A stretch of 64,000 bases of DNA from Thalassospira lucentensis (GCF_032921865.1 NZ_CP136684.1:3197001-3261000); one strand, 5' to 3'. Positions 17,444 through 26,873 are shown, counted from the stretch's first letter. Notes: generated from the letters alone by a model not told the origin. A program made the numbers and translations.

Positions 17444-18628
17444 TCAACCCTCCTCGGCGATCGCGGCGATGGTACGGGCCAGAAGCTTGATCTCGCTTCT
17501 GATTTCCTGGGTCGATTGCTGACGGCCCATTGTCAGTTCCTCGCCAACGCGCGAAAGGGTGTTGTCGAGGGACCGGATATGGGCGCGTGTATTGTCATCA
17601 ATGCCGAAGCTTCCGATTTTCATGGAATCGGAAAGCTGATCAAGCACCGGTTTCAGATGCATCTGGTTTTCCGCCAGCTTGACCATAAGCTGCTGTTCGG
17701 CCTTCATCTGATCGGTCAGGGTCGAAAGTTTGTCGGCCAGATCGATCAGGGTGTTATGCGATTTGATCTGCGAGCTTTCGGAGCGCTGGATCGAGTTTTG
17801 CAACCCTTCCATATTGTCCGCCATCTGTTCGATCAGGGCCGACAGATAGGCCGGAACCGATTGTTCCCCATCCGAAACCGGACCGCCCGAAGAAAGGCGG
17901 GTGAAGCCCGAAAGCCATTCTTCAAGTTCGTTAAAGAAGCGGTTCTGTGCCTGACCGGCCTGCATGTCGATCAGACCAAGGGCCAGTGATCCGGCAAGAC
18001 CGAAGAGCGAGGACGAAAACGCCGTTCCCATGCCGCCAAGCGGCTCGGCAAGGCCTTCCTTGAGTTCGTTGAACCACAGATCAATATTCTGGCCCGAGCC
18101 GACATTGACGTCACCAATGACATTGGCAACCGAGTTGACGGTCTGAAGCAGGCCCCAGAAGGTACCGAGCAGACCAAGGAACACCAGAAGACCAACGACA
18201 TAGCGCGACAGTTCGCGGCTTTCATCCAGACGGGAACGGATCGAGTCCAGAATGGTGCGGGTTGCCATGGTTGAGAGTTGCGGGCGGTCGCGGCGCTGTT
18301 CGGCCATCATGCGTGCCATCGGCAACAGCAGTTTTGGCGGAACCTGCGATGTCAGGCCGGGACGGTTGCGGCGGAAATCCTCGATCCAGGTGACTTCGGC
18401 CGACAGGCTTGCGACCATACGGAACGTATAGATCACGCCGACGACAAACACGCCAAGGATCAAACCGTTCAGAACCGCGTTGGCCATGAACGCATCGGAC
18501 AAAGTCGGAAACAGCAATGCACCGACGGCAGCGATAACGGCGATGAAAATCCCCATCCGCGTCAGATAGCTTCCCGGTTTGGTAACAGCAGGAAGGGTTG
18601 CCATGCCGTTGGCCGAATTATTGCTCAT
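17444..18628 (-). CDS. MotA/TolQ/ExbB-family proton channel protein
   Basis: This 394-residue inner-membrane protein has hydrophobic segments near residues 27-46, 52-72, 143-165 and 205-225. The stretch VVGLLVFLGLLGTFWGLLQTV matches the MotA/ExbB signature, and the third/fourth helices lie either side of the FSSSLFGLAGSLALGLIDM segment. A long C-terminal helical region (about 270-390) is probably cytoplasmic. It would form the stator-like ion channel with the MotB-like protein just downstream. It lies 12 bp after the OmpA-domain gene, so the three genes form one operon. It resembles ZorA of the Zorya defence system in general design, but no zorC/zorD-type genes are near. Confidence 0.85.
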   Translation of the reverse strand: MSNNSANGMATLPAVTKPGSYLTRMGIFIAVIAAVGALLFPTLSDAFMANAVLNGLILGVFVVGVIYTFRMVASLSAEVTWIEDFRRNRPGLTSQVPPKLLLPMARMMAEQRRDRPQLSTMATRTILDSIRSRLDESRELSRYVVGLLVFLGLLGTFWGLLQTVNSVANVIGDVNVGSGQNIDLWFNELKEGLAEPLGGMGTAFSSSLFGLAGSLALGLIDMQAGQAQNRFFNELEEWLSGFTRLSSGGPVSDGEQSVPAYLSALIEQMADNMEGLQNSIQRSESSQIKSHNTLIDLADKLSTLTDQMKAEQQLMVKLAENQMHLKPVLDQLSDSMKIGSFGIDDNTRAHIRSLDNTLSRVGEELTMGRQQSTQEIRSEIKLLARTIAAIAEEG

Positions 18629-18640
18629 GACGGATCAATC

Positions 18641-19888
18641 CTAGCGTTGAACGGTTTTGATATCGACACGATCCGCCGGGCCGGAAGGAACATTGGCACC
18701 CAGCGCACGGACATCGATGCGCGTGGACCGCACACCTTTGTCGATCAGATAGGAACGGACCTGCAGGGCGCGCGAAAGCGACAGGCGGCGTGCCTTGCTG
18801 GCATTGTTGGAATCGCCTTCGGCATAGGCCTGAAGCTGAATACGCATGTTTTCATCACTGCCCATGCTTTTGACGATGCTGTCAAGCTGGCTGCGTGCGG
18901 CGTTGTTCAGCTCGAAACTGCCCGAACCGAATGCCAGGCTGTATTCGCCAGCACCGGATGGTGCAGATACAACCGGGTCCTTGGCGGCTGGTGGTACTGC
19001 GGCGGCTTCGGCTGCCGGTTCTGGTGCCGGGGCCGGCGCGACAGGCGTCTCGTTGCTGGAACGCTGTTCAAGCATTTCCTGCGGTGATGTTGTGGTATCG
19101 GGTGCCGGGCTTGGTGCCTCTGGCACGTTTGACTTGTCCGGTATAACCGGTTCCGGTGCCGGAGGAGGCGGTGCCTGTCTGGTTTCCTCGGCCGGAAGCG
19201 GCGGGGCTTTTGGGGGTTCGATTTCGGCCGGTTTTGTTTCGACTTTCGGTGCTTCGGGAGCTGGTTCGGCCTTCGGTGCCGCAGGGGATTCGGATGCCTG
19301 GGCCATTTCGGCGGCAGGAGCCGGGACCTGTGTCGGTGCCGGTGTCGGTTTGCTTAGTGGAACCGGTGCGCTGCCACTGCCTGTTTTTGCGGCTGCCACC
19401 GGGGCAGCCGGTTTGGCGCGCGGGGCTGCAGCCGGTTCAGGCCGGTTAAGCGTGATCACCTGATTTGCGCCATCATCATAGGATGGGCTGGTGGTGACAC
19501 CGGGGACGCCGTAAAATTGCGACCGGGTCGGGATGTCGTTGCTGCCGGCACCATCAATGACGACGGTTTCAAATCCGTCACCATATGTCGTGCCGCTGAC
19601 ATCCTGCGCAAAGCGGTCTGCGGCAAGGAATTCCGAATGCGGGCGGGTTTCGGGATAGATCAGATCGCTGCCAGCGATCGAAATATGTTCGCGCGAAACC
19701 GAGGGTGAAAGATAATTCGGTACGGTCGGTTGTCCGCCGATGCCGTCGGCAACGTCCCAGTTTACCTGTACGCTGTCGTCAACGGATACGGGGGTGTATT
19801 GCTGTGCGGATGCACCGCCACTGACAACCGCATTACCGCCCAGTGCTGCCATGAATGCCAGCACCGAAATCTTGGAATACCCCTTCAT
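18641..19888 (-). CDS. Exported OmpA-domain protein with Pro/Ala-rich linker
   Basis: The product (415 residues) has an N-terminal signal peptide ending in GGASAQQ, an unassigned region, a long low-complexity linker rich in Pro, Ala and Glu (about residues 155-310), and a C-terminal OmpA-like domain with AFGSGSFELNNAARSQLDSI, LQAYAEG and SKARRLSLSRALQVRSYLI. It lacks a lipobox cysteine, unlike Pal. It is probably periplasmic and binds peptidoglycan, with the linker spanning the periplasm. I prefer the ATG at 19888 over the TTG just before it. It is the first gene of the operon with the MotA/MotB-like pair, which suggests a three-part envelope complex analogous to Tol-Pal (inference). Confidence 0.8.
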   Translation of the reverse strand: MKGYSKISVLAFMAALGGNAVVSGGASAQQYTPVSVDDSVQVNWDVADGIGGQPTVPNYLSPSVSREHISIAGSDLIYPETRPHSEFLAADRFAQDVSGTTYGDGFETVVIDGAGSNDIPTRSQFYGVPGVTTSPSYDDGANQVITLNRPEPAAAPRAKPAAPVAAAKTGSGSAPVPLSKPTPAPTQVPAPAAEMAQASESPAAPKAEPAPEAPKVETKPAEIEPPKAPPLPAEETRQAPPPPAPEPVIPDKSNVPEAPSPAPDTTTSPQEMLEQRSSNETPVAPAPAPEPAAEAAAVPPAAKDPVVSAPSGAGEYSLAFGSGSFELNNAARSQLDSIVKSMGSDENMRIQLQAYAEGDSNNASKARRLSLSRALQVRSYLIDKGVRSTRIDVRALGANVPSGPADRVDIKTVQR

Positions 19889-20095
19889 CAAATCGCAGGC
19901 CCCTTGTTACCCTGTGTTTGAACACGTTGTTTTATAACGCACAGTTTTGTGTCGATCTTTTGGCACATTGTTCTTTGTTCATTGTGCCACCCCGATCCAG
20001 CCACCCCGATATATGGTTGGCCAGACGGCAAGTACCATAGCTTAGAGCTTGATGATGAACAACCGCTTTGACCTTTGGCAAGGGGCGGGATGCAA

Positions 20096-20129
20096 AAAGG
20101 GCATCCGTGCCAAAGCAGGGATGCCCTTT
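20096..20129 (-). terminator. Terminator of the suhB-like gene
   Basis: An 11-bp stem AAAGGGCATCC / GGATGCCCTTT with a 12-nt loop; on the minus strand the arm is followed by a T-run (TTTTTG). It lies 27 bp downstream of the stop codon. Confidence 0.82.
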
Positions 20130-20155
20130 CAAAAAACGGTAATAAAAGCTGATAC

Positions 20156-20965
20156 TTACTCGGTAACGGCTTTTTTGAGCGTCTTGGCCAGCACGGGCTG
20201 GATATAGTCGTTGGCGGCAACGACGCTGCCGGTGCCAAGCATGTTGGTGCCACCTTTGGCATCGCGGACATAGCCGCCTGCTTCGGTGATCATCAGAAGG
20301 CCCGCAGCGATATCCCACGCATTAAGATGGGATTCCCAGTAACCGTCAAAGCGACCGGCGGCAACATAGGCCAGATCAAGTGATGCAGCACCCATACGGC
20401 GCACGCCGGCACAACGATCCATGACCGAATGAAGCTGTTTTTCGAACGCGGCGTGATCGCCATGTCCGATATGCGGGACACCGCATGCCAGAACGCATTC
20501 ATTCAGGCGACGACGGCCCGAAACACGCAGGCGACGGTTATCAAGATAGGCGCCAACGCCTTTTTCGGCCCAGAAGAATTCATCCTTGGCGACATCGTAA
20601 ATGATGCCGGCAATGATTTCGTCACCCTTTTGCAGGGCCACGGAAATCGCAAAATGCGGAATGCCGTGCAGGAAGTTGGTGGTGCCATCAAGCGGATCGA
20701 TGATCCAGCGGTGCTCCGGATCGGAGCCCTTGATTTCGCCGCCTTCTTCCAGAAGGAAACCATAGCCCGGACGCGCACGTTCAAGTTCTTCGCGCAGGCG
20801 TTTTTCGGCACGGTGATCGGCAGCAGATACGAAATCCGCCGGGCCTTTCATCGACACCTGAAGGTTTTCGACTTCACCGAAGTCGCGTTTAAGTCCATAG
20901 GCCGCCTTTTCGACGGCCTTGAACATGACATTGATATTTGCTGAACGACGGGCGGCGCCACGCAC
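20156..20965 (-). CDS. suhB: Inositol monophosphatase family protein (SuhB-like)
   Basis: This 269-residue protein has the full set of inositol-phosphatase motifs: EEGGE (metal ligands, near residue 72), WIIDPLDGTTNF near residue 91, and AWDIAAGLLMITEAGG near residue 223. It hydrolyses phosphate monoesters such as myo-inositol 1-phosphate with magnesium; SuhB in other proteobacteria also acts in rRNA transcription antitermination. The GTG start at 20965 has GGGAG about eight bases upstream and gives the usual alphaproteobacterial N-terminus SANINVM. It is 55 bp downstream of efp, so the two may be co-transcribed. Confidence 0.92.
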   Translation of the reverse strand: MRGAARRSANINVMFKAVEKAAYGLKRDFGEVENLQVSMKGPADFVSAADHRAEKRLREELERARPGYGFLLEEGGEIKGSDPEHRWIIDPLDGTTNFLHGIPHFAISVALQKGDEIIAGIIYDVAKDEFFWAEKGVGAYLDNRRLRVSGRRRLNECVLACGVPHIGHGDHAAFEKQLHSVMDRCAGVRRMGAASLDLAYVAAGRFDGYWESHLNAWDIAAGLLMITEAGGYVRDAKGGTNMLGTGSVVAANDYIQPVLAKTLKKAVTE

Positions 20966-21020
20966 GGCTCATCTCCCGGTGTTTGAAAGTAAAAAAATGA
21001 AGGCCCAAGGACGAATGTCC

Positions 21021-21587
21021 TTAGTCTTTTGCACGCTCGAGATAGGTGCATTCGGTCGTGTTCACGACAACGCGCGTACCCGATTCAATATGCGGCGGCA
21101 CCAGAATGCGAACGCCATTATCAAGAACGGCCGGCTTGAAGGAAGAAGACTGGGTCTGCCCTTTGACAACCGCGTCGGCTTCGACGATCTGGCAGACAAC
21201 ATGTTCGGGCAGGGTAACGGCAAGCGGTTCGCCTTCGAAGGATTCGATGGTAACAACCATGCCGTCCTGAAGGAATACAGCCGGTTCACCGACGAGTTCC
21301 GCATTGACTGTGATCTGTTCGAAAGTTTCGCTGTCCATGAAGGTGATCATGTCACCATCGGCAAACAGATAGGTATATTCATTCTGTTCCAGACGAATAC
21401 GTTCGACGGTTTCCGAGGCACGGAAACGTTCGTTCAGCTTGGTGCCGGTACGAATGTCTTTGAGTTCAACCTGGTTAAACGCACCGCCTTTACCCGGCTT
21501 CACAGCCTGGCATTTTACCGCACGCCACAGGGCACCTTTATGTTCGATAAGGTTACCCGGACGGATTTCGTTGCCGTTGATTTTCAT
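21021..21587 (-). CDS. efp: Elongation factor P
   Basis: The 188-residue product is a standard EF-P with three beta domains. It rescues ribosomes stalled at polyproline stretches by binding between the P and E sites. The modifiable-loop segment KPGKGGAF near residue 30-37 carries the lysine that is lysylated in many proteobacteria. The conserved [11 protein letters not shown] and [15 protein letters not shown] at the C-terminus are also typical. Full length. It is upstream of the suhB-like gene on the same strand. Polyproline-rich proteins in this window (TolA, the OmpA-domain protein at 18641) are natural clients. Confidence 0.97.
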   Translation of the reverse strand: MKINGNEIRPGNLIEHKGALWRAVKCQAVKPGKGGAFNQVELKDIRTGTKLNERFRASETVERIRLEQNEYTYLFADGDMITFMDSETFEQITVNAELVGEPAVFLQDGMVVTIESFEGEPLAVTLPEHVVCQIVEADAVVKGQTQSSSFKPAVLDNGVRILVPPHIESGTRVVVNTTECTYLERAKD

Positions 21588-21782
21588 GGCACCAACCGTT
21601 CTTTCAGATCACAGATTCACGATGTAAGCGGGACATCCGTCCCATTAAAGTCGGGCTTAACTACCAGTTTGGCGAATTTGCTGCAAGCAGATTGATCAGG
21701 GTTTGCGTGCATGGCAAACCGTCATTCGCGCATGGCTGGCGCCAAATCCCTGCGGTTAAAAGGGGATAAACCGGGCTGGATT

Positions 21783-22433
21783 TCAGTCCGAGGCAGCGGC
21801 AATCGCGGCCTTGATCGCCTTTGCCCCGGCCTCGGGACCGTCCGGATGGCTCCAGACTCCGCCTGTAACGGCGATGAAATCGGCACCGGCTTCGACGATC
21901 GGGCCAAGGTTATCAGCCGTGATGCCACCAATCGCGACACAGGGGACGGTTGTAAAGGTCGTCCAGATTTCGATGATTTCGGGGGTGACGCTGGTTTTGG
22001 CTTCTTTGGTTTGCGTCGGATAGAACGCGCCAAACGCCACGTAATCAGCCCCTTTTTCACCAAGTTCCATGGCGCGATGGCGACTGTCATAGCAGGACAC
22101 GCCGACAATGTGTTCCTCGCCCATGATGGCGCGTGCCTCGGCGTAGCTGGCGTCTTCTTCACCGACATGAACGCCATCAACACCCGATTTTTTGGCAATG
22201 TCAGGACGGTCATTGAGGATCAGGGGAATGTCGCGGTCTGAGCACAGCGGCAGGATCGCATCAATCGCCTTGCGGATTTCATCATCGGAAACGTCTTTGA
22301 GACGAAGCTGCAGACAATCAATCGCACCGGTATCAAGCACGGATTTCAGAAGGTCCGGAAACACGGCCAGATCGATTTTTGGCGGTGTCAGAAGATAAAG
22401 GCCGGTTTGGTCGTCTGCGTTCACAATGGTCAT
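21783..22433 (-). CDS. thiE: Thiamine phosphate synthase
   Basis: A 216-residue TIM-barrel enzyme that joins the pyrimidine (HMP-PP) and thiazole phosphate moieties to make thiamine phosphate. Motifs seen: LQLRLKDVSDDEI, LILNDRPDIAKKSGVDGVHVG, VGVSCYDSRHRAMELGEKG, YVAFGAFYPT and the phosphate-binding CVAIGGITADN. The ATG at 22433 has AGGA immediately before it, which is too close; the GTG three codons on (22424) has better spacing and may be the true start. It is unlinked to thiD here (55 kb). No TPP riboswitch could be seen upstream. Confidence 0.92.
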   Translation of the reverse strand: MTIVNADDQTGLYLLTPPKIDLAVFPDLLKSVLDTGAIDCLQLRLKDVSDDEIRKAIDAILPLCSDRDIPLILNDRPDIAKKSGVDGVHVGEEDASYAEARAIMGEEHIVGVSCYDSRHRAMELGEKGADYVAFGAFYPTQTKEAKTSVTPEIIEIWTTFTTVPCVAIGGITADNLGPIVEAGADFIAVTGGVWSHPDGPEAGAKAIKAAIAAASD

Positions 22434-22483
22434 TCCTGATCAAAAACTGCGTATCATGTAACGTTTCATCACCCTTTTGGCAA

Positions 22484-22930
22484 TCACCCAGCCAAAAACG
22501 CCGAAAGCCGCCGGTCAAGTTCCGTATCGGGCAGGTGATCGTCACCGGTTTCGTAAATCCGGTCCGGGTCGGGCAGGGCGGTGATGACCCGGCATCCCGA
22601 CTTTGATCCGAGATTTTCAAGCCGGGCTTTCAGATCATCAGGCAGATCATCATCAAGCAATACCGCATCCAGCCCGGTTTCCATCGCGGCCAGGGCCGAT
22701 GCACGACGCCCGCGACAATCAAGAATGCCGTGGATGAGGGCATCGGGAAATTCGGTTCGTAATCTTCCGATCAGGGTGGCAAACCATTGTGCACCAAGCG
22801 ACGCCCCGGCATTTTCCGGCGACAGCAGATTGATCCGCGCATGCCCTGCCAAAAGCCTTGCGACACGGCAGGCTGATTGGCCGCCAGCCATGCCATGAAT
22901 GCGAATGAAAAGGTTTGTGGTGTCTTTCAT
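22484..22930 (-). CDS. Hypothetical protein, thiE/gap-linked
   Basis: This 148-residue cytoplasmic protein has no motif I recognise. Visible features are an N-terminal IHGMAGGQSACRVARLLAG stretch, a beta-strand-turn pattern typical of a small alpha/beta fold, a DCRGRRASALAAMETGLDAVLLDDDLP centre and an acidic C-terminus. The codon use matches its neighbours. It lies 50 bp upstream of thiE and 90 bp downstream of gap on the same strand, so it is probably part of a gap-hypothetical-thiE transcript. I do not propose a function. Confidence 0.7.
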   Translation of the reverse strand: MKDTTNLFIRIHGMAGGQSACRVARLLAGHARINLLSPENAGASLGAQWFATLIGRLRTEFPDALIHGILDCRGRRASALAAMETGLDAVLLDDDLPDDLKARLENLGSKSGCRVITALPDPDRIYETGDDHLPDTELDRRLSAFLAG

Positions 22931-23020
22931 CGGGGCAAAATATCACCGGGTCGGGATTTGCCAAACAGAAAGGGCGACCCGAAGGCCGCCCTGATCCGGA
23001 TCGATAGCTTCAAGTTCCGA

Positions 23021-24028
23021 TTAAAGGAACTTCGCCATGGCAACGGCGGTATCGGACATACGGTTCGAGAAGCCCCACTCGTTGTCGTACCAGGACAGGA
23101 TACGGACGAAGTTGCCGCCGATAACCTGGGTCTGGGTGACGTCGAAGGTCGAGCTGTTCGGATTGTGGTTGAAGTCAATCGAGACCAGCGGTGCATCGCA
23201 AACGCCAAGAACACCCTTGAGCGGGCCGTTTGCGGCTTCCTTGATCGCGGCATTGATTTCATCAGCCGTGGTGTCGCGACCGGCAACGAAGGTCAGGTCA
23301 ACCATCGAAACGTTCGGGGTCGGGACGCGGATGGCGGTGCCATCAAGCTTGCCTTTGAGTTCCGGAAGAACCAGACCGACGGCCTTGGCCGCACCGGTCG
23401 AGGTCGGGATCATCGAAAGCGAAGCGGCACGGGCGCGGCGCAGATCCTTGTGCAGGCTGTCGACCGTGTTCTGGTCGCCGGTGAAGGCGTGAACGGTGGT
23501 CATGAAGCCCTTGGTGATGCCAACGGTCTTGTTCAGAACGTCTGCAACCGGTGCCAGGCAGTTGGTGGTGCAGGATGCGTTCGAAACGATGATGTCGGAT
23601 GCGCTGAGCGTGTCGCTGTTAACACCGTAAACGACGGTTTTGATGTCGCCCTTTGCCGGGGCGGAAATCAGAACGCGCTTGGCACCTGCGGTCAGGTGTT
23701 TGCCGGCACCCGCTTCGTCGAGGAAGATGCCGGTGCATTCGAATGCGATATCGACATTCAGAGCGCCCCACGGCAGGTTCGCCGGATCGCGTTCCGAGCA
23801 GACCTTGATCGCCTTGCCGTCGATGACAAGGTCGTTGCCTTCGGCTTTGACGTCATTGGCAAGAACGCCATGAACGGAATCGTATTTCAGAAGATGTGCG
23901 TTGGTGGCGACGTCACCCAGGTCGTTGATGGCCACGACTTCAACATCGGTACGGCCGCTTTCAACGATGGCACGCAGAACCAGACGGCCAATACGACCAA
24001 AACCATTAATCGCTACGCGAATAGCCAT
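23021..24028 (-). CDS. gap: Glyceraldehyde-3-phosphate dehydrogenase, type I
   Basis: The 335-residue enzyme converts glyceraldehyde 3-phosphate to 1,3-bisphosphoglycerate with NAD(P) in glycolysis/Entner-Doudoroff and gluconeogenesis. It has the N-terminal Rossmann motif INGFGRIGR, the active site SNASCTTNCLAP (catalytic Cys near residue 152), and RRARAASLSMIPTSTGAAKAV. The C-terminal WYDNEWGFSNRM is diagnostic. GGAGGG precedes the ATG. It follows tkt on the same strand, but a strong terminator lies between them, so it is likely a separate or differently regulated unit. Confidence 0.97.
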   Translation of the reverse strand: MAIRVAINGFGRIGRLVLRAIVESGRTDVEVVAINDLGDVATNAHLLKYDSVHGVLANDVKAEGNDLVIDGKAIKVCSERDPANLPWGALNVDIAFECTGIFLDEAGAGKHLTAGAKRVLISAPAKGDIKTVVYGVNSDTLSASDIIVSNASCTTNCLAPVADVLNKTVGITKGFMTTVHAFTGDQNTVDSLHKDLRRARAASLSMIPTSTGAAKAVGLVLPELKGKLDGTAIRVPTPNVSMVDLTFVAGRDTTADEINAAIKEAANGPLKGVLGVCDAPLVSIDFNHNPNSSTFDVTQTQVIGGNFVRILSWYDNEWGFSNRMSDTAVAMAKFL

Positions 24029-24104
24029 TCATCCCTCCAAAATTATGATGATTGGTACCTGGGGAGTATCAATCACGGCTTGGGGTTCAACCCCATAGAA
24101 AAAA

Positions 24105-24133
24105 GGCCGGATCGGCATATTACCGATCCGGCC
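24105..24133 (-). terminator. Terminator between tkt and gap
   Basis: An 11-bp stem GGCCGGATCGG / CCGATCCGGCC with a 7-nt loop is followed on the minus strand by TTTTTTCTATGG. It ends tkt eight bases after its stop. Confidence 0.9.
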
Positions 24134-24140
24134 CCTTGAA

Positions 24141-26123
24141 TTAAACGAGTTCTTTGGCTGCCTTGACCAGCGCCTCGGCGGTGATGCCGAAATGCTCGTA
24201 AAGGACTTCGGCCGGTGCCGAGGCACCAAAGCCGTGCATGCCAATGACTTTGCCGTTGTCGCCAACGTATTTTTCCCAGCCGAAGACCGACAGGGCTTCG
24301 ATGGCGATGCGCGGTTTGTCACCAAGGACTTCCTTGCGATATTCCGGCGACTGCGCGTCGAACAGTTCCCAGCTTGGCAGGGAGACGACGGCAGCATTGA
24401 TGCCGTCGGCCTTGAGTTTCGCCTGTGCGTTCACGGCAATTTCGACTTCGGAACCGGTCGCAATCAGGGTGACCTGACGATCACCGTCGCAATCCGAAAT
24501 CACGTAACCGCCGCGCGCGACAAGGTTGTCTTCGCGGTATTCGGTGCGCAGGGTCGGCAGGTTCTGACGGGTCAGCGCCATGACGGTCGGGCCGGTTTCG
24601 TTGGTGATCGCCATTGCCCATGCTTCGGCGGTTTCAACCGCATCGGCCGGACGGATGACGGTAACGTTCGGCATTGCGCGCAGGGATGCGACATGTTCGA
24701 CCGGCTGGTGGGTCGGGCCGTCTTCGCCAAGACCGATGGAATCATGGGTCATGACATAGACAACGCGCTGGTTCATCAGGGCCGACAGACGGATTGCCGG
24801 GCGGCAATAGTCGGTGAAGACCAGGAAGGTGCCGCCATAAGGCAGAACGCCGCCATGAAGTGCCAGACCATTCATGGCCGCAGCCATACCGTGTTCACGG
24901 ATACCGTAATAGATATAGCCGCCATGATAACCGCCATCAGCGGTGATCGGGGCCTGAACGCCGGTTTTGGTGTTGTTCGAGCCGGTCAGGTCGGCAGAAC
25001 CGCCGATCATTTCCGGTATTGCCTTGGTCAGGACTTCAAGAACGTTCTGCGACGATTTGCGGGTCGCGACTTTCGGCAGTTCAGCGGTGATCTGCTTTTT
25101 GTAGTCGTTGAACGCGTCAATCCAGTTTTCCGGCAGTTTGCCTTCGACGCGACGTTCGAATTCGTCCTTGAGGGAGGCTTCAAGATTTTCGAAACGCGAA
25201 CCCCATGCATCGAAATCGGCCTTGCCGCGTGCACCGGCATTGCGCCATGCGTCGAGAATGTCGGCCGGAATGTCAAACGGCTCGGCCGTCCAGCCGAGTT
25301 TTTCACGCGCACCGGCAAGTTCGGTCGCGCCAAGCGGGGATCCGTGCGTTGCCGAGGTGCCACCCTTGGTCGGGGCGCCAAAACCGATTTCGGTTTTGCA
25401 GGCGATCATCGAGGGCGTGTTGGTGGTTTTTGCCTTGGCAATGGCGGCTTCGATGGCGACCGGATCGTGGCCGTCAATCTGCTGCACGTCCCAGCCAGCG
25501 GCTTCGAAACGTTTTTTGTGATCTTCGGACGTCGACAGAGAGGTCGGGCCGTCGATTGAAATGCCGTTATCGTCAAACAGGACGATCAGTTTCGACAGTT
25601 TCAGGTGACCGGCCATCGAAATGGCTTCCTGCGAGATGCCTTCCATCAGGCAGCCGTCGCCGGCAATCACGTAAGTGAAATGATCGACAACGTCATTGCC
25701 AAAGCGCGCATTCATGATGCGTTCGCCAAGCGCGAAACCGACCGAGGTCGCAATACCCTGACCCAGCGGGCCGGTGGTGGTTTCGATACCGGCACCATGG
25801 CCATATTCCGGGTGACCCGCGGTGCGGAAGCCCATCTGACGGAAATTCTTGATCTGATCCAGATCGAAATCTTCGTAACCCGTAAGGTGCAGAAGCGAAT
25901 AAAGCAGCATCGAACCGTGACCTGCGGACAGGATGAAACGGTCGCGGTCGGGCCAGTTCGGGTGCTTGGGATCAAATTTCAGGAATTTGGTATAAAGAAC
26001 AGTCGCGACGTCTGCCATGCCCATCGGCATGCCGGGATGTCCGGAGTTGGCTTTTTCGACGGCGTCGGCCGAAAGAAAGCGAATGGCATTGGCCATGCGG
26101 TTGTGTTCTGATTGCGTCGTCAT
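24141..26123 (-). CDS. tkt: Transketolase
   Basis: The 660-residue thiamine-diphosphate enzyme transfers two-carbon ketol units in the non-oxidative pentose phosphate pathway. Seen: FLSADAVEKANSGHPGMPMGMADVATVLY, the thiamine-diphosphate motif GDGCLMEGISQEAISMAGHL ending in FDDN, and the C-terminal EHGMAAAMNGLALHGG and THDSIGLGEDGPTHQPVEH. The upstream frame extends to 26228, but the ATG at 26123 has AGGAA about eight bases upstream and gives the expected N-terminus (MTTQSEHNRMANAIRFL). Normal length. Confidence 0.97.
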   Translation of the reverse strand: MTTQSEHNRMANAIRFLSADAVEKANSGHPGMPMGMADVATVLYTKFLKFDPKHPNWPDRDRFILSAGHGSMLLYSLLHLTGYEDFDLDQIKNFRQMGFRTAGHPEYGHGAGIETTTGPLGQGIATSVGFALGERIMNARFGNDVVDHFTYVIAGDGCLMEGISQEAISMAGHLKLSKLIVLFDDNGISIDGPTSLSTSEDHKKRFEAAGWDVQQIDGHDPVAIEAAIAKAKTTNTPSMIACKTEIGFGAPTKGGTSATHGSPLGATELAGAREKLGWTAEPFDIPADILDAWRNAGARGKADFDAWGSRFENLEASLKDEFERRVEGKLPENWIDAFNDYKKQITAELPKVATRKSSQNVLEVLTKAIPEMIGGSADLTGSNNTKTGVQAPITADGGYHGGYIYYGIREHGMAAAMNGLALHGGVLPYGGTFLVFTDYCRPAIRLSALMNQRVVYVMTHDSIGLGEDGPTHQPVEHVASLRAMPNVTVIRPADAVETAEAWAMAITNETGPTVMALTRQNLPTLRTEYREDNLVARGGYVISDCDGDRQVTLIATGSEVEIAVNAQAKLKADGINAAVVSLPSWELFDAQSPEYRKEVLGDKPRIAIEALSVFGWEKYVGDNGKVIGMHGFGASAPAEVLYEHFGITAEALVKAAKELV

Positions 26124-26601
26124 TGGATGCGGTTCCTGGGGGTTTCGCGGTCGGGCGATGAAAACACTTTTAATACATGTATTCCATGTTAACGGAATTC
26201 GCGCGGAACATGCCCGCACAGGGGGCATCCGTCAACCGCTTCTGTCGAAAAACTGCGCCTGTTGTCCTGATTGCGGTTAACGAAAATGACAAACATGTCA
26301 TGTGGCGATGGTGCTTGTTGACGCGTCCCGATCTTGACCCCTATGTTGCCAGTCGGTCCTGTGTTCCTTGTATCCTGTTGGTTCAGTGGACGGACCACAT
26401 ATCGTGCAGCATGTCATGGCGGGCTTTTCCATACGATTTTCGGGCATTGATCCCCAAGGCTGATATTTGAAGCCACGGGTTTGTTCGGGAATAAATCAGC
26501 CTTTTTCATGACAAAGTCGGTTGGCAGGGTGGCCGATCTTGTGATCAGGAACAGGTTTTGCCTGTGCTGACCGGGTAGTTTAACAAAGCTGGATATTGAA
26601 T
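26124..26601. other. Divergent intergenic region, tkt / DUF4164 gene
   Basis: About 480 bp with no supported gene. It must hold the tkt promoter (minus) and the promoter for the plus-strand DUF4164-zapA unit; the best candidate for the latter is at 26318-26347. The short frames here have no coding signature. Confidence 0.45.
26318..26347 (+). promoter_or_regulatory. Candidate sigma-70 type promoter for the DUF4164-zapA unit
   Basis: TTGACG at 26318-26323 and TATGTT at 26342-26347 are 18 bp apart. The match is moderate (5/6 and 4/6) and would give a leader of about 250 nt; treat as tentative. Confidence 0.3.
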
Positions 26602-26868
26602 ATGTCGCGTTTGCTAGAAGCGAGTAACCGACTAAAAGCGGCCATCGACAGTCTTGATGCTGCCGCGGAGTCGCGTATGGCCAAAGACATCGGAAACCAG
26701 TCCGATGCTGCCGGTGAAGTCGAAACCCTGAAAAGCCAGCTGGCTGCCTTGCGTCAGGATTATGACAAGCTCGCAACAGCAACCCAGACCGTTTCGGCCC
26801 GCCTTGATGGTGCGGTCGGGCAGTTGCGTCTGGTCCTTGATGATGATCGCGAACAAAAGCAGGCATAA
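26602..26868 (+). CDS. Small coiled-coil protein (DUF4164-like), zapA-linked
   Basis: An 88-residue acidic helical protein: MSRLLEASNRLKAAIDSLDAAAE, then a second helix with VETLKSQLAALRQDYDKLATATQTV and a final helix. It matches the short DUF4164 coiled-coil proteins that sit directly upstream of zapA in alphaproteobacteria. The ATG at 26602 follows an in-frame TTG at 26596 that I do not prefer. It ends six bases before zapA, so the two are translated together. A role with ZapA at the division ring is a reasonable guess from gene order only. Confidence 0.8.
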   Translation: MSRLLEASNRLKAAIDSLDAAAESRMAKDIGNQSDAAGEVETLKSQLAALRQDYDKLATATQTVSARLDGAVGQLRLVLDDDREQKQA

Positions 26869-26873
26869 ATTCC

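Noticed and set aside
16276..18628. Possible Zorya defence system (ZorA/ZorB-like pair)
   Set aside because: The channel and MotB-like pair have the right general design, but no ZorC, ZorD or ZorE-like gene is adjacent and the partner gene is an OmpA-domain protein. A housekeeping-type envelope complex fits better.
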